Below, in pieces: positions 35,072 to 42,913 of a stretch of DNA of 64,000 nt. The position numbers were made by a program, and so were the translations under genes. How positions within the stretch are numbered: the stretch's first letter is position 1; each line of letters begins with the position of its first letter. Location: assembly GCF_010730195.1 (NCBI RefSeq), contig NZ_AP022613.1, positions 2,790,001-2,854,000 on the forward strand, written 5' to 3'. Below the pieces are notes generated by a model. That model saw only the letters and a list, made by a program, of their open reading frames with translations, was not told the DNA's origin and made no database searches. This DNA comes from Mycobacterium conspicuum (GTDB lineage: Bacteria > Actinomycetota > Actinomycetes > Mycobacteriales > Mycobacteriaceae).

Positions 35072-36753
35072 GGCCGCCGATGGGGGACCAGAAACGCATG
35101 AAAGTGGCCAACAAATGAACAGTGGTTGTCTGGCAGCAACTATTGCGCAGCGAGTAGGTGCTGCGCCCCAGATCGAATTAACCTTGTTAGCAACCAATCC
35201 CGAAGGTGAGAGCCGGAAGGTTATCGAGGAGGAAATCGCATGTCGTTTGTGACTACGCAACCAGAGGCGCTGGCGGCGGCGGCCAGTACCTTGCAGGGGA
35301 TCGGCGCTGCGATGAACTCGCAGAACGCGGCGGCGGCGGCGCCGACGACGGGTGTGGTGCCCGCGGCCGCCGACGAGGTGTCGGCGCTGACCGCGGCGCA
35401 GTTCGCCGCGCACGCGCAGGTGTACCAGGCGGTCAGTGCGCAGGCCGCCGCCATTCACGAGTTGTTCGTTCACACCCTGGGTTTGAGCTCGGGGTCTTAT
35501 GCGGCAACCGAGGCGGCCAACGCCGCCTCGGCCGGTTAAGGGGTTTAGGGCATGTCCGATTTAGGTGCGTTGCCGCCCGAGGTCTCCTCGGCGTTGATTT
35601 ACTCGGGCCCGGGATCGTCATCGCTGACGGCGGCGGCCTCGGCCTGGAACGCGGTGGCCGCCGAACTGGCTTCCACCGCACAGGGTTTGGACACCGTGGT
35701 CACCCAGCTGGCCGGCGAGTCGTGGTTGGGGCCGACCTCGGCGGCAATGGTTGCCGCGGTGCAACCGTATGTGGCCTGGGTGAGCACCACGGCCGGGCAG
35801 GCCGAGCAGACGGCCGCGCAGGCCTCGGCCGCGGCGGCGGCCTTTGAGACGGTGTTCGCCTCGGTGGTGCCCCCGCCGCTGATTGCGGCCAACCGTGCCG
35901 AGTTGGCCCAGGCCGTGCAGACCAACGTGTTGGGGTTGAACAACAGCGTGATCGCCCAACTGGAAGCCCAGTACGGCGAGTTCTGGTCGCAGAACGCCTC
36001 GGCGCTGTACAGCTACGCGGCGTCGTCGGCGGCGGCGACCAAGATCGAGTCGTTTACCGATGCGCCCGCGATCGCCAACCCGGCGGGGGCGCTGGCCGCG
36101 GCGGCCAACTCGACCACCGCCAGCCCGGCAACCTCGGTGCAGTCCTGGATTCAGGGTCTGCTGACCAACGTGCAGGCCCGCATCCAGTCACTGACCGGCC
36201 CGTTCATCGGCAACACCGCCACCTCAAAATCGGCGCTCAGCGAGATCTGGTTCCTGCTGACCGGCCAGACCGCACTGCCCACCAACCTCGGTGGACTCGT
36301 CAACGGCTACAGCCCGTTCGCGAGCTTCTTCTATAACACTGAAGGCCTGCCGTACTTCAGCGTTGGTATGGGCAACTTCGGTGTGCAGATCGCCAAGTCG
36401 GCGGGCTGGCTCACCAGCGCGGCCCCGGCCGCCGCGGCCGCGGTGCCCAAGGGCATCGGCGGCCTCGGCGGTGTGGCCGGCGGCGCCGGCAGCCAGGTCG
36501 CCGCCGGACTGGGCCACGGCGCTCACGTGGCCGGACTGTCGGTGCCCCACTCCTGGCCCGGATCCACCCTGGCCAGCGCCACCAAGCCGGTCTCGGCCAT
36601 CCCGGTCAGCGAACCCATCACCGCCGGCGAGGGCGGCGCCGGAAACCTCGTCGGCGGCATGCCCGTCGGCGGCACGGGCGCCGCACGCGGAGCCGCCACC
36701 GGCCCCCGCTACGGATTCAAACCCACCATCATGGCCCGCCCCCTGCCCGCAGG
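33833..36753. repeat. PPE-PE-PPE module, copy 1
   Basis: Direct repeat of about 2.9 kb in two homologous blocks: 33833-35075 (matches 37205-38447) and 35244-36753 (matches 38529-40038). The 168-bp PPE-PE spacer of this copy shares no clear similarity with the 81-bp spacer of copy 2. Even out-of-frame translations agree over most of the blocks, which shows identity at silent positions. Confidence 0.93.
35240..35539 (+). CDS. PE family protein (module copy 1, PE18-like)
   Basis: A 99-residue PE protein made of the PE domain only. It begins MSFVTTQPEALAAAAS, carries ALTAAQFAAHAQVYQ in helix 2, and ends with the YAATE secretion signal (YxxxE). GAGGAGG is 7 nt upstream. It should dimerise with one of the adjoining PPE proteins and be recognised by EspG5 through that PPE. 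The PPE gene at 35552 follows after 12 bp. It is identical to the copy at 38525 except that residue 2 is serine here and alanine there. Confidence 0.96.
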   Translation: MSFVTTQPEALAAAASTLQGIGAAMNSQNAAAAAPTTGVVPAAADEVSALTAAQFAAHAQVYQAVSAQAAAIHELFVHTLGLSSGSYAATEAANAASAG

Positions 36754-36757
36754 CTGA
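35552..36757 (+). CDS. PPE family protein (module copy 1, PPE26/27-like)
   Basis: A 401-residue PPE-SVP protein. LPPEVSSALIYSGPGSSSL opens the PPE domain, ESWLGPTSAAM gives the WxG turn, and AGLSVPHSW marks the SVP region. It follows its PE partner by 12 bp, the usual bicistronic layout. It is nearly identical to 38837-40042 except for residues 246-280, where this copy reads NLGGLVNGYSPFASFFYNTE, and for scattered silent changes shortly after. A strong hairpin follows 18 bp after the stop, ending the first module. Confidence 0.95.
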   Translation: MSDLGALPPEVSSALIYSGPGSSSLTAAASAWNAVAAELASTAQGLDTVVTQLAGESWLGPTSAAMVAAVQPYVAWVSTTAGQAEQTAAQASAAAAAFETVFASVVPPPLIAANRAELAQAVQTNVLGLNNSVIAQLEAQYGEFWSQNASALYSYAASSAAATKIESFTDAPAIANPAGALAAAANSTTASPATSVQSWIQGLLTNVQARIQSLTGPFIGNTATSKSALSEIWFLLTGQTALPTNLGGLVNGYSPFASFFYNTEGLPYFSVGMGNFGVQIAKSAGWLTSAAPAAAAAVPKGIGGLGGVAGGAGSQVAAGLGHGAHVAGLSVPHSWPGSTLASATKPVSAIPVSEPITAGEGGAGNLVGGMPVGGTGAARGAATGPRYGFKPTIMARPLPAG

Positions 36758-36774
36758 CGCCACAACCGCATACG

Positions 36775-36815
36775 CTGAAGGCGCGCCCACCGCATCGCGG
36801 TCGGCGCGCCTTCAG
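36775..36815. terminator. strong hairpin terminator after first PPE-PE-PPE module
   Basis: A perfect 13-bp stem, CTGAAGGCGCGCC (36775-36787) and GGCGCGCCTTCAG (36803-36815). Inside, after one C-C mismatch, ACCGC-atc-GCGGT adds 5 bp, making an 18-bp hairpin with one mismatch. It is absent after the second module, so the two copies are likely to be separate transcripts. Confidence 0.88.
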
Positions 36816-37195
36816 GCATCTCAGGGCAGACCGTCGGGACGGCCTTTTGCTGCTGGCGGATTTTTATCCGGGATCAAGGTGCTCACCCCTGCGCCACGTT
36901 CCCACGACGACCATGTGACCGCTCCCGCGCACCGCTCGGCGGTCGGCGTCGTCGGGGAGTTCTCCCAGGTCAAAGTCGTACCGGTGGGACACGCTGCACC
37001 GTGCGCACGTCCGCGCGTCCACTCTGGGCTGGCGCCGAGTGGCCGCATCGGCGTCGTGGTCGACGGCGTCGCCCAGGACTGGCAGGGGCCGCCAGATCGT
37101 CGTGTCGAACTAACCTCACACGAGATCGATTTCTTCTAAGGTCCTCAAGCGAAGGTGTGAGCGCATCCATGTCGTACGGGTTGGGCGGTTCGTAA
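36816..37195. other. spacer between the two PPE-PE-PPE modules
   Basis: A 380-bp spacer with no recognised gene. An 8-codon frame MSYGLGGS (37169-37195) ends in TAA immediately before the GTG start of the next PPE gene, so it could couple translation. A 75-codon frame at 36915-37139 resembles nothing known and has no ribosome site, and I do not call it. The promoter of module 2 must lie here. Confidence 0.4.
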
Positions 37196-38443
37196 GTGCT
37201 CGATTTCGGAGCGTTGCCGCCTGAGGTTAATTCGGGTCGGATGTACGCGGGTCCTGGGTCGGGGTCGATGATGGCGGCGGCGTCGGCCTGGGATGGGTTG
37301 GCGACTGAATTGACTTCGGCGGCAACGGGTTACACGTCGGTGATCGATGAGTTGACGAGTTCGCCGTGGCTGGGTCCGACGTCGCGGGCGATGGTGGCCG
37401 CGGTGACGCCGTATGTGAGTTGGATCAGTGCGGCCGCTGCGCAGGCCGAGGAGGCGGCCAGTCAGGCGCGCACGGCGGCGGCGGCCTTTGAGACCGCGTT
37501 CACGTTGACGGTGCCGCCCCCGGTGATCGCGGCCAATCGGGTGTTGTTGGCGACGTTGGTGGCGACGAACTTTTTCGGGCAGAACACTCCGGCGATCGCG
37601 GCCACCGAGGCGCAGTATTTGGAGATGTGGGCCCAGGACGCGGCGGCGATGTATGGCTATGCCGGCTCCTCGGCGTTGGCCACCGAGCTGAGCCAGTTTG
37701 TCGACCCGCCGAAGACCACCAATGCCGGCGCGGTGGGTGGGCAGTCGGCGGCGGTGGCCCAGGCCACCGCGCAGCCGGCCGGACAGTCCGCGCAGACGGT
37801 GGCCACCACGGCCAGCCAACTGATCGCTTCGGTGCCCCAGGCGCTGCATCAGCTGGCGGCGAGTCCGGCGGCGATCACGACCCAGCATGGGTTGGTGTGG
37901 AACACCATCGAGGATTTCCTGACCTACGGCTTGCCCACGCCGACCAACAACTGGATCGGGCTTGCCCCCGGCCAGTACACCGCGATCTTGAAGCAAACGC
38001 TGCAGGCCTATTTCGGCCTGGGGGTGGCGAACTTCGGTTGGTCCATCGGTCAGCAGACGTTCAACGGTCCGTTGGGTACCACGGCCGGTTCCGGTGGTGC
38101 GTTCATCCCGTCGCCGCAGTTCGCCGCCCTGGGCGCAGGCGGGTGGCATTTCCATGCGGCCGTGCCGTCGGCGAGCTTGTCGTCGGCGACCAGGATCGGC
38201 GGGCTGTCGGTGCCGTCGAGTTGGCTGAACGGGGCCGGTGCGCCGGTGACCGCGGGCGAGCAGGCCGCCACCAAGCTGGTCAGCGCCAACTTCGCCACGC
38301 CGGGTGGACCCGGCTCGGGGGTCAACGCCGCGCTGCCGGCCGTCCCGATGGCCGGGGGCCGCGGAGCCCAACGCGCGGGCAACCTGGGCGTGCGCTACGG
38401 CTTCCGATATAGCGTCCTGACCCGACCACCATCGGCAGGATGA
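37196..38443 (+). CDS. PPE family protein (module copy 2, PPE25-like)
   Basis: A 415-residue PPE-SVP protein that begins MLDFGALPPEVNSGRMYAG and ends VLTRPPSAG. It is the second copy of 33824-35071, with only residue 2 (Leu for Phe) and one Leu for Ile difference (GQYTAILKQTLQ) noticed. The GTG start follows directly on TAA of an 8-codon frame and has no strong Shine-Dalgarno, so it may depend on coupling. Predicted to be exported by ESX-5 as a heterodimer with a PE protein. Confidence 0.95.
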   Translation: MLDFGALPPEVNSGRMYAGPGSGSMMAAASAWDGLATELTSAATGYTSVIDELTSSPWLGPTSRAMVAAVTPYVSWISAAAAQAEEAASQARTAAAAFETAFTLTVPPPVIAANRVLLATLVATNFFGQNTPAIAATEAQYLEMWAQDAAAMYGYAGSSALATELSQFVDPPKTTNAGAVGGQSAAVAQATAQPAGQSAQTVATTASQLIASVPQALHQLAASPAAITTQHGLVWNTIEDFLTYGLPTPTNNWIGLAPGQYTAILKQTLQAYFGLGVANFGWSIGQQTFNGPLGTTAGSGGAFIPSPQFAALGAGGWHFHAAVPSASLSSATRIGGLSVPSSWLNGAGAPVTAGEQAATKLVSANFATPGGPGSGVNAALPAVPMAGGRGAQRAGNLGVRYGFRYSVLTRPPSAG

Positions 38444-40038
38444 GGCCATGAACCGAGTTGACCGCAGAAGTATCCAGATTCCCGAGGGTCTCGATGGCCG
38501 GAGGGTTGTTGAGAGGGAGATCAGATGGCGTTTGTGACTACGCAACCAGAGGCGCTGGCGGCGGCGGCCAGTACCTTGCAGGGGATCGGCGCTGCGATGA
38601 ACTCGCAGAACGCGGCGGCGGCGGCGCCGACGACGGGTGTGGTGCCCGCGGCCGCCGACGAGGTGTCGGCGCTGACCGCGGCGCAGTTCGCCGCGCACGC
38701 GCAGGTGTACCAGGCGGTCAGTGCGCAGGCCGCCGCCATTCACGAGTTGTTCGTTCACACCCTGGGTTTGAGCTCGGGGTCTTATGCGGCAACCGAGGCG
38801 GCCAACGCCGCCTCGGCCGGTTAAGGGGTTTAGGGCATGTCCGATTTAGGTGCGTTGCCGCCCGAGGTCTCCTCGGCGTTGATTTACTCGGGCCCGGGAT
38901 CGTCATCGCTGACGGCGGCGGCCTCGGCCTGGAACGCGGTGGCCGCCGAACTGGCTTCCACCGCACAGGGTTTGGACACCGTGGTCACCCAGCTGGCCGG
39001 CGAGTCGTGGTTGGGGCCGACCTCGGCGGCAATGGTTGCCGCGGTGCAACCGTATGTGGCCTGGGTGAGCACCACGGCCGGGCAGGCCGAGCAGACGGCC
39101 GCGCAGGCCTCGGCCGCGGCGGCGGCCTTTGAGACGGTGTTCGCCTCGGTGGTGCCCCCGCCGCTGATTGCGGCCAACCGTGCCGAGTTGGCCCAGGCCG
39201 TGCAGACCAACGTGTTGGGGTTGAACAACAGCGTGATCGCCCAACTGGAAGCCCAGTACGGCGAGTTCTGGTCGCAGAACGCCTCGGCGCTGTACAGCTA
39301 CGCGGCGTCGTCGGCGGCGGCGACCAAGATCGAGTCGTTTACCGATGCGCCCGCGATCGCCAACCCGGCGGGGGCGCTGGCCGCGGCGGCCAACTCGACC
39401 ACCGCCAGCCCGGCAACCTCGGTGCAGTCCTGGATTCAGGGTCTGCTGACCAACGTGCAGGCCCGCATCCAGTCACTGACCGGCCCGTTCATCGGCAACA
39501 CCGCCACCTCAAAATCGGCGCTCAGCGAGATCTGGTTCCTGCTGACCGGCCAGACCGCACTGCCCACCAACATCGGCACGATGCTCAACGGCTTCCAACC
39601 GTTCGCCAGCTTCGCCTATAACACTGAGGGCCTGCCGTACTTCAGCGTCGGTATGGGCAACTTCGGTACCCAGATCGCCAAGTCGGCGGGCTGGCTCACC
39701 AGCGCGGCCCCGGCCGCCGCGGCCGCAGTGCCCAAGGGCATCGGCGGCCTCGGTGGTGTGGCCGGCGGCGCCGGCAGTCAGGTTGCCGCCGGTCTGGGCC
39801 ACGGAGCGCACGTGGCCGGACTGTCGGTGCCCCACTCCTGGCCCGGATCCACCCTGGCCAGCGCCACCAAGCCGGTCTCGGCCATCCCGGTCAGCGAACC
39901 CATCACCGCCGGCGAGGGCGGCGCCGGAAACCTCGTCGGCGGCATGCCCGTCGGCGGCACGGGCGCCGCACGCGGAGCCGCCACCGGCCCCCGCTACGGA
40001 TTCAAACCCACCATCATGGCCCGCCCCCTGCCCGCAGG
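37205..40038. repeat. PPE-PE-PPE module, copy 2
   Basis: Second copy of the module, with blocks 37205-38447 and 38529-40038. Divergence from copy 1 is concentrated at about 37987-38000 (5 changes in 13 bp) and 39571-39680, with scattered silent changes to about 39805. Outside those patches the DNA is essentially the same. Flanks and the PPE-PE spacer are unrelated to copy 1. Confidence 0.93.
38525..38824 (+). CDS. PE family protein (module copy 2)
   Basis: A 99-residue PE-only protein starting MAFVTTQPEALAAAAS. Apart from alanine at residue 2 it equals the protein at 35240. It keeps the PE motif, QFAAHAQVYQ and the C-terminal YAATE signal. GAGAGGGAG stands 5 nt upstream of ATG. The 81-bp spacer to the preceding PPE gene is unlike that of copy 1, and the 12-bp spacer to the next PPE gene is the same. 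Confidence 0.96.
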   Translation: MAFVTTQPEALAAAASTLQGIGAAMNSQNAAAAAPTTGVVPAAADEVSALTAAQFAAHAQVYQAVSAQAAAIHELFVHTLGLSSGSYAATEAANAASAG

Positions 40039-40042
40039 CTAG
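38837..40042 (+). CDS. PPE family protein (module copy 2, PPE26/27-like)
   Basis: A 401-residue PPE-SVP protein, paralogue of 35552-36757. It has the same LPPEVSSALIY and AGLSVPHSW segments. The variable patch here reads NIGTMLNGFQPFASFAYNTE and NFGTQIAKSAG. The patch falls in the part after the PPE domain that is likely surface exposed. No strong terminator follows; a 318-bp region leads to PE19. Confidence 0.95.
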   Translation: MSDLGALPPEVSSALIYSGPGSSSLTAAASAWNAVAAELASTAQGLDTVVTQLAGESWLGPTSAAMVAAVQPYVAWVSTTAGQAEQTAAQASAAAAAFETVFASVVPPPLIAANRAELAQAVQTNVLGLNNSVIAQLEAQYGEFWSQNASALYSYAASSAAATKIESFTDAPAIANPAGALAAAANSTTASPATSVQSWIQGLLTNVQARIQSLTGPFIGNTATSKSALSEIWFLLTGQTALPTNIGTMLNGFQPFASFAYNTEGLPYFSVGMGNFGTQIAKSAGWLTSAAPAAAAAVPKGIGGLGGVAGGAGSQVAAGLGHGAHVAGLSVPHSWPGSTLASATKPVSAIPVSEPITAGEGGAGNLVGGMPVGGTGAARGAATGPRYGFKPTIMARPLPAG

Positions 40043-40360
40043 CCGGGGCATGGCATACCGCCCTGGCGCGGCGGAAGGTCAGTGAGATGCGAGGTTTTCC
40101 AGCACGCGCGAACCAACCGGCGCAACACCAGGTCAGCTCGGTTTTGTCGGGCCGCGCTGACACCCTGGTGCCGCGCGGGGTATTTGCCCCGGCGATCGCC
40201 CACAATTCCAGGTCAAGCGCTGTTACTGTGGCGTTACTGAAGGTGAATTCGTAGCGCTATCCCGTGAACAGTTGTGAACGGGCGGCCTGGAAAACAGCTC
40301 AGGCGGTAACCGTCATCTAGTCTCTTGCACAGACGCTGGGATTTTTGGGAGGAAAACAGC
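40043..40360. promoter_or_regulatory. promoter region of the PE19-esxM-esxN group
   Basis: A 318-bp region without a gene. It holds a 5-bp hairpin CGGGG-tatttg-CCCCG (40176-40191). A direct repeat GTTAC-n6-GTTAC at 40222-40237 has the 11-bp spacing of OmpR-family response-regulator boxes. A second repeat, GTGAAC-agtt-GTGAAC, lies at 40263-40278. GGGAGGAAA precedes the PE19 ATG. Regulation by an MtrA- or GlnR-like protein is inference. Confidence 0.4.
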
Positions 40361-40660
40361 ATGTCGTTTGTGACTACACAGCCGGAGGCCCTGGCTGCGG
40401 CGGCCAGCACCCTGCAGGGGATCGGCTCGACCATGAGCGCGCAGAACGCGGCTGCGGCCGCTCCGACGACCGGGGTGGTGCCGGCGGCTGCCGACGAGGT
40501 ATCGGCGCTGACCGCGGCGCAGTTCGCCGCGCACGCCCAGATGTACCAGGCCGTCAGCGCGCAAGCTGCGGCGATTCACGAGTTGTTCGTGAATACCCTT
40601 TCGACCAGTTCCGGCTCTTACGCGGCCACCGAGGCCGCCAACGCAGCCGCCGCCGGCTAA
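40361..40660 (+). CDS. PE19: PE family protein, PE19-like
   Basis: A 99-residue PE-only protein beginning MSFVTTQPEALAAAASTLQG and ending with YAATE. It differs from the two module PE proteins at several places (for example GSTMSAQNA, HAQMYQAV, NTLSTSSG). The position just before esxM/esxN equals that of PE19 (Rv1791). ATG 40361 has GGGAGG 7 nt upstream. Exported by ESX-5 as a dimer with a PPE from the neighbouring modules. Confidence 0.95.
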   Translation: MSFVTTQPEALAAAASTLQGIGSTMSAQNAAAAAPTTGVVPAAADEVSALTAAQFAAHAQMYQAVSAQAAAIHELFVNTLSTSSGSYAATEAANAAAAG

Positions 40661-40992
40661 CCCGGCCGGTAGAAGAGGCAAGGGTTTGCATGGACCGTCA
40701 CGGACCATTACGGACGGGCATCCACGCCAACCCCCCAGTAGTCGGTGATCCCGGGGATCGACGGCTGGGCCGTGGTAGCGCCCGGGACGGTATGAGCAGT
40801 CCGACTCGAACCCCCGCTGGGCTCGATATCTGCCGCACCGTGTTGGAACGGCCGGTGGTCGCCGGCAACTGACCGAGAGGGGGGACCAGTAGTTTCCGGC
40901 TCGGCATTCGCGTCTCGCGCGATCGGGTCGGAATCTTGACCGTTAAGACCTTCCAGCACGAAGACCAACCAACTTCAACCAAGGAGAGAAAC
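40661..40992. other. PE19-esxM intergenic region
   Basis: A 332-bp stretch with no convincing gene. ACCGTCACGG and ACCATTACGG stand as an imperfect tandem repeat at 40692-40713. A 61-codon frame from ATG 40690 has no ribosome site and no family features. AAGGAGAG before esxM is its ribosome site. Confidence 0.35.
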
Positions 40993-41286
40993 ATGGCACG
41001 TTTTATGACCGACCCGCACGCTATGCGGGCGATGGCTGGCCGTTTCGAGATGCACGCTCAGACGGTGTCTGACGAGGCTCGCAAGATGTGGGCGTCCTCG
41101 CAGAACATCGCCGGGGCCTCCTGGAGCGGTACGGCTCAGGCGACCTCTTACGACACGATGGGCCAGATGAACCAGGCCTTCAACAACATCGTGAACATGC
41201 TGCACGGCGTGCGTGACGGTCTGGTCCGCGACGCGAACAACTACGAGACCCAAGAGCAGGCCTCGCAGCAGATCCTCAGCAGCTAG
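40993..41286 (+). CDS. esxM: WXG100-family ESX-5 substrate EsxM (EsxI/J/K/P/W-like)
   Basis: A 97-residue helical hairpin protein. The WxG turn is ASWSGTAQ and the C-terminal secretion signal is YETQE (YxxxE). The C-terminus NNYETQEQASQQILSS matches the QILSS group that forms dimers with EsxN-type proteins. ATG 40993 follows AAGGAGAG by 7 nt. esxN follows after 51 bp and the pair is probably one transcript, exported as a heterodimer. Confidence 0.97.
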   Translation: MARFMTDPHAMRAMAGRFEMHAQTVSDEARKMWASSQNIAGASWSGTAQATSYDTMGQMNQAFNNIVNMLHGVRDGLVRDANNYETQEQASQQILSS

Positions 41287-41337
41287 TCATCCAAAACTGC
41301 TGCATCCCAAGAACATTCGACTTAGGAGGACGTAAGA

Positions 41338-41622
41338 ATGAGCATCAATTACCAGTTCGGCGATGTTGACGCCCACGGCGCGCTGATCCGCGCGCAGGCT
41401 GCCTCGTTGGAGGCCGAGCACCAGGCCATCGTTCGCGATGTGCTGGCTGCCGGTGACTTCTGGGGTGGCGCCGGTTCGGTGGCTTGCCAGGAGTTCATCA
41501 CCCAGTTGGGTCGCAACTTCCAGGTGATCTACGAGCAGGCCAACCAGCACGGCGCCAAGGTGCAGTCGGCCAGCAGCAACATGGCCAGCACGGACAGCGC
41601 TGTTGGCTCCAGCTGGGCCTAA
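41338..41622 (+). CDS. esxN: WXG100-family ESX-5 substrate EsxN (Mtb9.9 group)
   Basis: A 94-residue protein starting MSINYQFGDVDAHGALIRAQ, the Mtb9.9-like sequence. The WxG turn is DFWGGAGS. It lacks a C-terminal YxxxE signal, as expected, because the partner EsxM supplies it. AGGAGG lies 7-8 nt upstream of ATG. A long hairpin follows within 10 bp and separates the substrate genes from espG5. Confidence 0.97.
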   Translation: MSINYQFGDVDAHGALIRAQAASLEAEHQAIVRDVLAAGDFWGGAGSVACQEFITQLGRNFQVIYEQANQHGAKVQSASSNMASTDSAVGSSWA

Positions 41623-41630
41623 CAACTAGC

Positions 41631-41677
41631 GCAGGCGCGGCAGCACACCACGGGGTGGGTGTGCTGCCGCGTCCTGC
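41631..41677. terminator. long hairpin terminator after esxN
   Basis: CGCGGCAGCACACC (41636-41649) pairs perfectly with GGTGTGCTGCCGCG (41658-41671) around an 8-nt loop. GCAGG (41631-41635) and CCTGC (41673-41677) extend the stem by 5 bp beyond a single bulged T. This 19-bp hairpin should end most transcripts from PE19-esxMN and leave espG5 and later genes at lower level or on their own promoter. Confidence 0.88.
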
Positions 41678-41731
41678 GGTGTAATAAGGCATTGGTTACT
41701 GCGAGACTCACCGACGACTATTGAGGTACTG

Positions 41732-42634
41732 ATGGACCAACAGAGCACCCGCACCGACATCACCGTGAACGTGGACGGATTCTGGATGCTCCAGGCACTC
41801 CTGGACATTCGACACGTCGCGCCGGAGTTGCGGTGCCGACCATTCGTATCCACCGACAACAACGAATGGCTGAACGAACACCCCGGGATGGCGGTCATGC
41901 GCGAGCAGGGCATTGTCGTCGGGGATGAGGTGCACGAGCAGGTCGCCGCGCGGATGCGTGTGCTCGCCGCTCCGGACATCGAGGTCGTCGCCCTGCTGTC
42001 GCGGGGCAAGCTGCTCTACGGCATCGTCGAAGACGAGAATCAGCCCCCCGGTTCACGCGACATCCCCGACAACGAGTTCCGCGTGGTGCTGGCCCGTCGG
42101 GCCAACCACTGGGTGTCGGCGGTGCGGGTCGGCAACGACATCACCGTCGATGATGTCGCGATCGCCGACAGCGCCTCCATCGCCTCGCTGGTGATGGACG
42201 GATTGGAATCGATTCACCACGCGGAGGCGGCCGCGATAAATGCGGTAAATGTCCCCCTTGAGGAGATGTTAGAAGCGACAAAGTCGTGGCAGGAATCGGG
42301 TTTTAACGTGTTCTCCGGTGGCGATCTGCGCAGAATGGGCATCTCCGCCGCCACCGTTGCCGCGCTGGGTCAGGCGCTGTCCGACCCGGCGGCCGAAGTC
42401 GCGGTCTACGCGCGCCAGTACCGTGACGACGCAAAGGGCCCCAGCGCCTCGGTGCTCTCACTCAAAGACGGCTCCGGCGGCCGAATCGCGTTGTACCAGC
42501 AGGCCCGTACGTCCGGGTCGGGCGAGGCCTGGCTGGCCATCTGCCCCGCGACCCCGCAACTCGTCCAGGTCGGCGTCAAGACCGTGTTGGACACGCTGCC
42601 CTACGGGGAGTGGAAGACGCACCGCCGGGTTTGA
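41732..42634 (+). CDS. espG5: ESX-5 PE/PPE chaperone EspG5
   Basis: A 300-residue cytosolic chaperone. It binds the tip of the PPE protein in PE-PPE dimers and keeps them soluble until export by ESX-5. The sequence has the EspG pattern of a beta-rich N-terminal sheet (ITVNVDGFWMLQALLDIRHV) and a pseudo-symmetric C-terminal half (RIALYQQARTSGSGEAWLAI). GAGG lies 5-6 nt upstream of ATG. It follows the esxN terminator and precedes eccD5. The many PE/PPE genes around are its natural clients. Confidence 0.95.
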   Translation: MDQQSTRTDITVNVDGFWMLQALLDIRHVAPELRCRPFVSTDNNEWLNEHPGMAVMREQGIVVGDEVHEQVAARMRVLAAPDIEVVALLSRGKLLYGIVEDENQPPGSRDIPDNEFRVVLARRANHWVSAVRVGNDITVDDVAIADSASIASLVMDGLESIHHAEAAAINAVNVPLEEMLEATKSWQESGFNVFSGGDLRRMGISAATVAALGQALSDPAAEVAVYARQYRDDAKGPSASVLSLKDGSGGRIALYQQARTSGSGEAWLAICPATPQLVQVGVKTVLDTLPYGEWKTHRRV

Positions 42635-42799
42635 GTCGGGTTCGAGCCGGGTTGAACGCCCTATTACGAAATGTAAAGTTAACCAGCCTCATTGAACAAA
42701 GCCTGCGCTCGGGATGCGAACCCGTCATACTTCTCTAGAATCAGCAGCAACGTTACAAAGCAAAACCACCGTCCACTATTCGACACCGAGGCGAGGCAA

Positions 42800-42913
42800 A
42801 TGAGTTCGAAGATCGTCGAGCTGCCCCACCCGACGGCACAGCCCCCCGTGCGGCTAGAGCCCCGGGGTAACCCATCCACGAGCTACCTCACGGCAGGGGG
42901 TGCGGCACGATGA
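42800..42913 (+). CDS. possible 37-residue small protein coupled to eccD5
   Basis: A short reading frame, MSSKIVELPHPTAQPPVRLE followed by 17 more residues. It has GAGGCGAGG about 3 nt before its ATG, and its TGA overlaps the eccD5 start as ATGA. The product is proline-rich, without membrane helix or known family. Such an arrangement would couple eccD5 translation to this frame. It may be a real small ESX-5 protein or only a leader that sets eccD5 expression; I cannot decide from one sequence. Confidence 0.5.
   Translation: MSSKIVELPHPTAQPPVRLEPRGNPSTSYLTAGGAAR

Noticed and set aside
36915..37139. 75-codon frame between the two PPE modules
   Set aside because: No ribosome site and no recognisable domain; I treat the stretch as spacer.
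33824..40042. Module duplication as an insertion sequence or transposon
   Set aside because: No transposase, terminal inverted repeats or target-site duplication; homology stops at gene ends.
40690..40872. 60-residue frame between PE19 and esxM
   Set aside because: No Shine-Dalgarno, no similarity recognised, and codon pattern not typical; most likely non-coding leader of esxM.
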